Of a stretch of DNA of 64,000 nt, positions 61,214-64,000 are shown piece by piece. The DNA comes from Leptodactylus fallax (lineage: Eukaryota > Chordata > Amphibia > Anura > Leptodactylidae). Under the pieces are notes generated by a model that saw only the letters and a list, made by a program, of their open reading frames with translations, was not told the origin of the DNA and did not search any database. Made by a program: the position numbers and the translations under genes. The stretch is from positions 4,385,501 through 4,449,500 of the forward strand of contig CAMRHE010000028.1 of NCBI GenBank assembly GCA_947044405.1. The letters run 5' to 3'. Within the stretch, counting starts at the first letter, position 1, and every line of letters begins with the position of its first letter.

Positions 61214-61559
61214 TAGCAAGTTGTGAATCAATACCTCCATTTGAAAAAATATCACTGCTTTTTGTCACTATGCAAATGAGATTTTGGGAGCAACGATGGT
61301 ATACCCATTGCTCCAGAGGTAAGCAACAATGCCCTCATTTCTTTAATAAGATATATTGCAGAGTTTCGGATATTCATTTCTGAAAAGTTCTTTTATAATG
61401 AAGCTGGAAGTTTTCCATTCCTTGCCATCTGGCCCCAGGGTGGTGTAGTGATGTCAGTGCAATGCACCTGCTGCGCCCAAGCCACCTTCAGCAGAGACAG
61501 GAGTGGACTCCGGGCAAACAAGGTGAGTTGAGTTAAGAATTAGGGATCTTTTGTGCATT

Positions 61560-62380
61560 TACAGTGGGAGCTACATAAAGGGGGGGCAATATACTGTAGG
61601 GGCAACTTGATGGAACATTATAATATGGGGACCATATTATGGCGGACATTATACCGTGGTGGCCACAACATTAAGAGGGACAATATATTGTAGGGGTCAC
61701 ATTAAGGGGGACATTATATTGTGGGGTCCATTAAGGAGAACATTATACTGTGGGGGAAGCACAATGAGCAGGGTATTATACTGTGATGGTCACAATAACA
61801 AGGAGCATTATACTATGGCGACCACAATGAAGAGGACATTATACAATGTGGGGGCAACAATGAGGGGGCATTATACTGTGGTGGCCAAAATGAGGAGGCA
61901 TTATACTGTGGAAGCCACAATGAGGGGGGTATTGTACTGTGGTGGCCACAATGTGGGGGGGAATTACACTTTGGTGGCCACAATGAGGGGGCATTATACT
62001 GTGGGGTCCGCAATGAGGGTAGTATTATATTAATGTGGCCACAATGAAGGGGCATTATGCCATGGTGGCCACAATGAGGGGGCATTATACCGTGGTAGCC
62101 AAAATGAGGAGACATTATACTGTGCAAGCCACAATGAGGGGGGTATTATACTGTGGTGGCCACATTGTGGGTGGAATTACATTTTGGTGGCCACAATGAG
62201 GGGGTATTATACTGTGGTGGCCAAAATGAGGGGGCATTATACTGTGGGGTCCAAAAGAGGGTAGTATTATATTATAGTGCCCACAATGAGAGAGGCATTC
62301 CTGTGATGGCTACAATGAGGGGGACATTATACTGTGTGAGGGACACAAGGTGCATGATACCATGTCAGGACCCCTAAATT
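61560..62380. repeat. About 30-base degenerate minisatellite
   Basis: Unit like GGGGCATTATACTGTGGTGG and CCACAATGAG, about 25 divergent copies. Open frames on both strands follow from the lack of stops in the unit. Confidence 0.88.
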
Positions 62381-62905
62381 GACATTATGCTTTGTACATT
62401 GCACAATAAAAACATGGTTGGAAATGAGCCAAAGTGGTCATGGGCATGACTGGAGGCGTGGGTTATGATACCCAAATTTGCCAATGTGGTCCTTTTACCA
62501 ATCCTTTAAAAATTAGGAGGTATGGTCTCCTCATATTGGGATGGGACACCTTATGGGCCCCCATAATACGCCTGGGCCCAAATACAATAGCACACTCTGC
62601 ACCCCCTCAGTTTACACCCCTGGAAGGGTGCCATTTGTAACTGTCCCCGGGGCTTATATACAACTGGCTACATACAGCAAAAGAAAAGTCCCTGAGCTGA
62701 GCCCAACCCTGCAGAATATCACTCCAGCCAAGTCTTCAGACTGTCTGTGTCATACACAATATACATCACCTAGGCTATCAAGGAAGGTTAATTGCTGTAA
62801 AAGTTTAATGACTCCCCCCGCAGACATCGGCTGGTCATAACCACATGGTAAGTCATTCGGATTAGGTGCACTATCACCATCATCATCTTCCTTCCTTACA
62901 TAGTC

Positions 62906-62913
62906 TGACGTCA
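62906..62913. promoter_or_regulatory. CRE/ATF site upstream of TNFAIP6
   Basis: Perfect palindrome TGACGTCA, about 180 bases before the start codon. Binding is inferred from sequence only. Confidence 0.6.
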
Positions 62914-62918
62914 CTCTA

Positions 62919-62928
62919 ATTGTGAAAT
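62919..62928. promoter_or_regulatory. C/EBP (NF-IL6)-like site upstream of TNFAIP6
   Basis: ATTGTGAAAT matches the C/EBP palindrome at 8 of 10 positions. NF-IL6 sites are known to drive the human TSG-6 promoter. Confidence 0.5.
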
Positions 62929-62946
62929 CCTACAGCTGCTTGTTTA

Positions 62947-62951
62947 ATTGG
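62947..62951 (-). promoter_or_regulatory. Inverted CCAAT box
   Basis: ATTGG on the plus strand, about 55 bases before the TATA-like box. Confidence 0.4.
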
Positions 62952-63001
62952 ACCAAGCTCACTAGACTCACAGTAGGCAGAAAAAAAAAAAAAGATCCTA
63001 C

Positions 63002-63009
63002 TTTAAAAG
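63002..63009 (+). promoter_or_regulatory. TATA-like box of TNFAIP6
   Basis: TTTAAAAG lies about 90 bases before the ATG. A start about 30 bases downstream would leave a 5' UTR of roughly 60 bases with no upstream ATG in frame. Confidence 0.5.
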
Positions 63010-63094
63010 ATCTGGTGACCAGATGTTTCAGAAGGGGCTCTGTCAGATGTGAGAGTAGTTTCCTTGGAAGAAATCCCTCTGAAATTGCTGAAAC

Positions 63095-63194
63095 ATGAAA
63101 AAAATCATTTTCCTCTTTCTCGTTGCCTTGCACTTGGATGAAGCTTTTGGATGGGGATTCAGGAACGGAATACTGCACAATTCCATCTGGCTAG
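63095..63194 (+). CDS. TNFAIP6: TNFAIP6 (TSG-6) exon 1: signal peptide and mature N-terminus
   Basis: First coding exon of TSG-6, a secreted hyaluronan-binding Link-module/CUB protein induced by TNF and IL-1, which modifies the extracellular matrix and damps inflammation. The frame starts MKKIIFLFLVALHLDEAFG, a basic-hydrophobic signal peptide of about 18-19 residues, followed by WGFRNGILHNSIWL. That last segment is almost the human mature N-terminus (WGF-[KR]-[DN]-GI-[FL]-HNSIWLE). The exon ends after the first base of the next codon (expected E) at a consensus donor GTAAGA (63195). I chose this ATG because it is the first one that gives a signal peptide. Remaining exons (Link module, CUB) lie outside the window. 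Confidence 0.9.
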
Positions 63195-64000
63195 GTAAGA
63201 GATTCATTTAGTCTAATCCGCACAAACATCTGCGGCAGGGACAGGCAAGCAGGGGCTCTCTGGTGGTGGTGGAACTACAAGTCTCAGGATGAGCAGCTCA
63301 GAGTATCAGCATCTAATTAGCCTATGGTCTTAAGTCATAGCGTAGATATAAGTTCCGGGCAAATTTTTGAACTGGTGGATCTACAAGTCCAAAAAATGTG
63401 GTAAGCAACTAACAGGAGACTTACTATGTGGATCTCTTACCATACTGCAGTGGGACTATTCCAAGGCAAGGGCATGCTTGGACCTTTAGTCCTACAAACA
63501 TTCTGGGCAACTTTTTGAATAGTAACCCATGGATCTACAAGTCCCAAAATGAGGTAAGAAACTAACAAGAGACTTCCTATTTGGTTTCTATTACCATACT
63601 GTAGTGGGACTATTTCAAGGCAAGGGCATGCTTGGACCTTTAGTCCTACAAACGTTCCGGGCAACATTTTGGACTTACAACAGTCCAATATCTATATGAA
63701 ACATAAGCCTGATACAAAAAAGATTCTTTTAAAAAATATTCCTGTTCCTCCGACTAGCTTACAGCTTTCCCCATTTTACATAACTCAGCGTGGCAATGAA
63801 ACCCTTATGTATTCCGCTTTGATGTCAATTACCGGTTAGCACATTTTTCCTGGAACTAAATATATATTTAAAGAAGCGGCGCACCGTGCAATTTTACTTT
63901 GTTTGCCTTTCCTTTTATTCCGGGACATTACAGATTCTCTTACATGTTTTCTTGCATTTTAAATACATTCTTAAATCTTGACCTCAAATATTTTTGATTT
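63195..64000 (+). other. TNFAIP6 intron 1 (partial)
   Basis: No second exon is seen before the window ends. It contains a roughly 150-base tandem duplication at 63357-63665. Confidence 0.6.
63357..63665. repeat. 150-base tandem duplication in TNFAIP6 intron 1
   Basis: Two copies sharing GTGGGACTATT, CAAGGCAAGGGCATGCTTGG and ACCTTTAGTCCTACAAAC, at about 63445-63500 and 63600-63655; the rest of each unit also aligns. Confidence 0.8.

Noticed and set aside
61656..62377. Glycine/histidine-rich frames on both strands
   Set aside because: Explained by the degenerate 30-base minisatellite.
62930..63178. 82-codon minus-strand frame
   Set aside because: Antisense of the TNFAIP6 promoter and first exon.

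Overview
The window is a repeat-rich piece of a vertebrate nuclear genome, most likely an anuran amphibian. The evidence is the mixture of Tc1/mariner, hAT and TTAA-flanked elements, L2-like and CR1-like LINE relics, a Penelope-like retroelement, tRNA-derived SINEs and very long minisatellites. Genes are split by introns with ordinary GT/AG junctions. There is no sign of bacterial, plasmid or phage sequence.

Two genuine host genes are visible, both on the + strand. The first is a PARP14/PARP15-like gene. Its 3' part lies in twelve phase-compatible exons from 15814 to 29694, encoding two macrodomains and a PARP catalytic (ART) domain with stop codon, about 574 residues. Its 5' end was not found. 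Upstream, at 7552-7717 and 7928-7973, are two exon relics that match the last macrodomain exon and the following linker exon of the same gene, so the locus once held a tandem paralogue. Between them (8300-12910) lies a partly degraded tandem series of a roughly 350-base unit that carries an IRF-element-like motif and a strong splice-donor-like site. The second gene starts at the right edge: 63095-63194 encodes a signal peptide and the mature N-terminus of TNFAIP6 (TSG-6), ending at a splice donor. A perfect CRE, a C/EBP-like site, an inverted CCAAT and a TATA-like box lie just upstream. A degenerate protein-kinase pseudogene is at 56727-57420 on the minus strand.

Layout: 1-1440 Tc1 relic split by a hAT MITE, then a SINE; 2622-4340 dispersed repeat; 4688-6317 complete young Tc1-type transposon with an apparently intact DD38E transposase; 6588-7039 TTAA MITE; 7552-7973 PARP relic exons; 8001-13220 MITEs, LINE relic, tandem units and a 63-base minisatellite; 13430-14720 CR1-like LINE relic (esterase domain plus endonuclease start); 15814-29694 PARP gene with repeats in its introns; 28472-30580 49-base minisatellites on both sides of its last exon; 33650-36520 G-rich minisatellite; 37282-37333 U2 snRNA 5' fragment; 37334-39497 two inverted Penelope-like copies with a hammerhead-ribozyme-like motif in each arm; 42940-44187 37-base minisatellite; 44650-62400 MITEs, SINEs, a Tc1 pair, a 2.3-kb hAT element, LINE relics and more tandem repeats; 62900-64000 TNFAIP6 promoter, exon 1 and part of intron 1.

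Both host genes belong to families linked to innate immunity and inflammation: PARP14/15-type proteins read and write mono-ADP-ribose and are commonly interferon-induced, and TSG-6 is an inducible hyaluronan-binding protein. Everything else is mobile or tandem repeat DNA. All assignments come from reading the sequence and from remembered family features; no database search was run.
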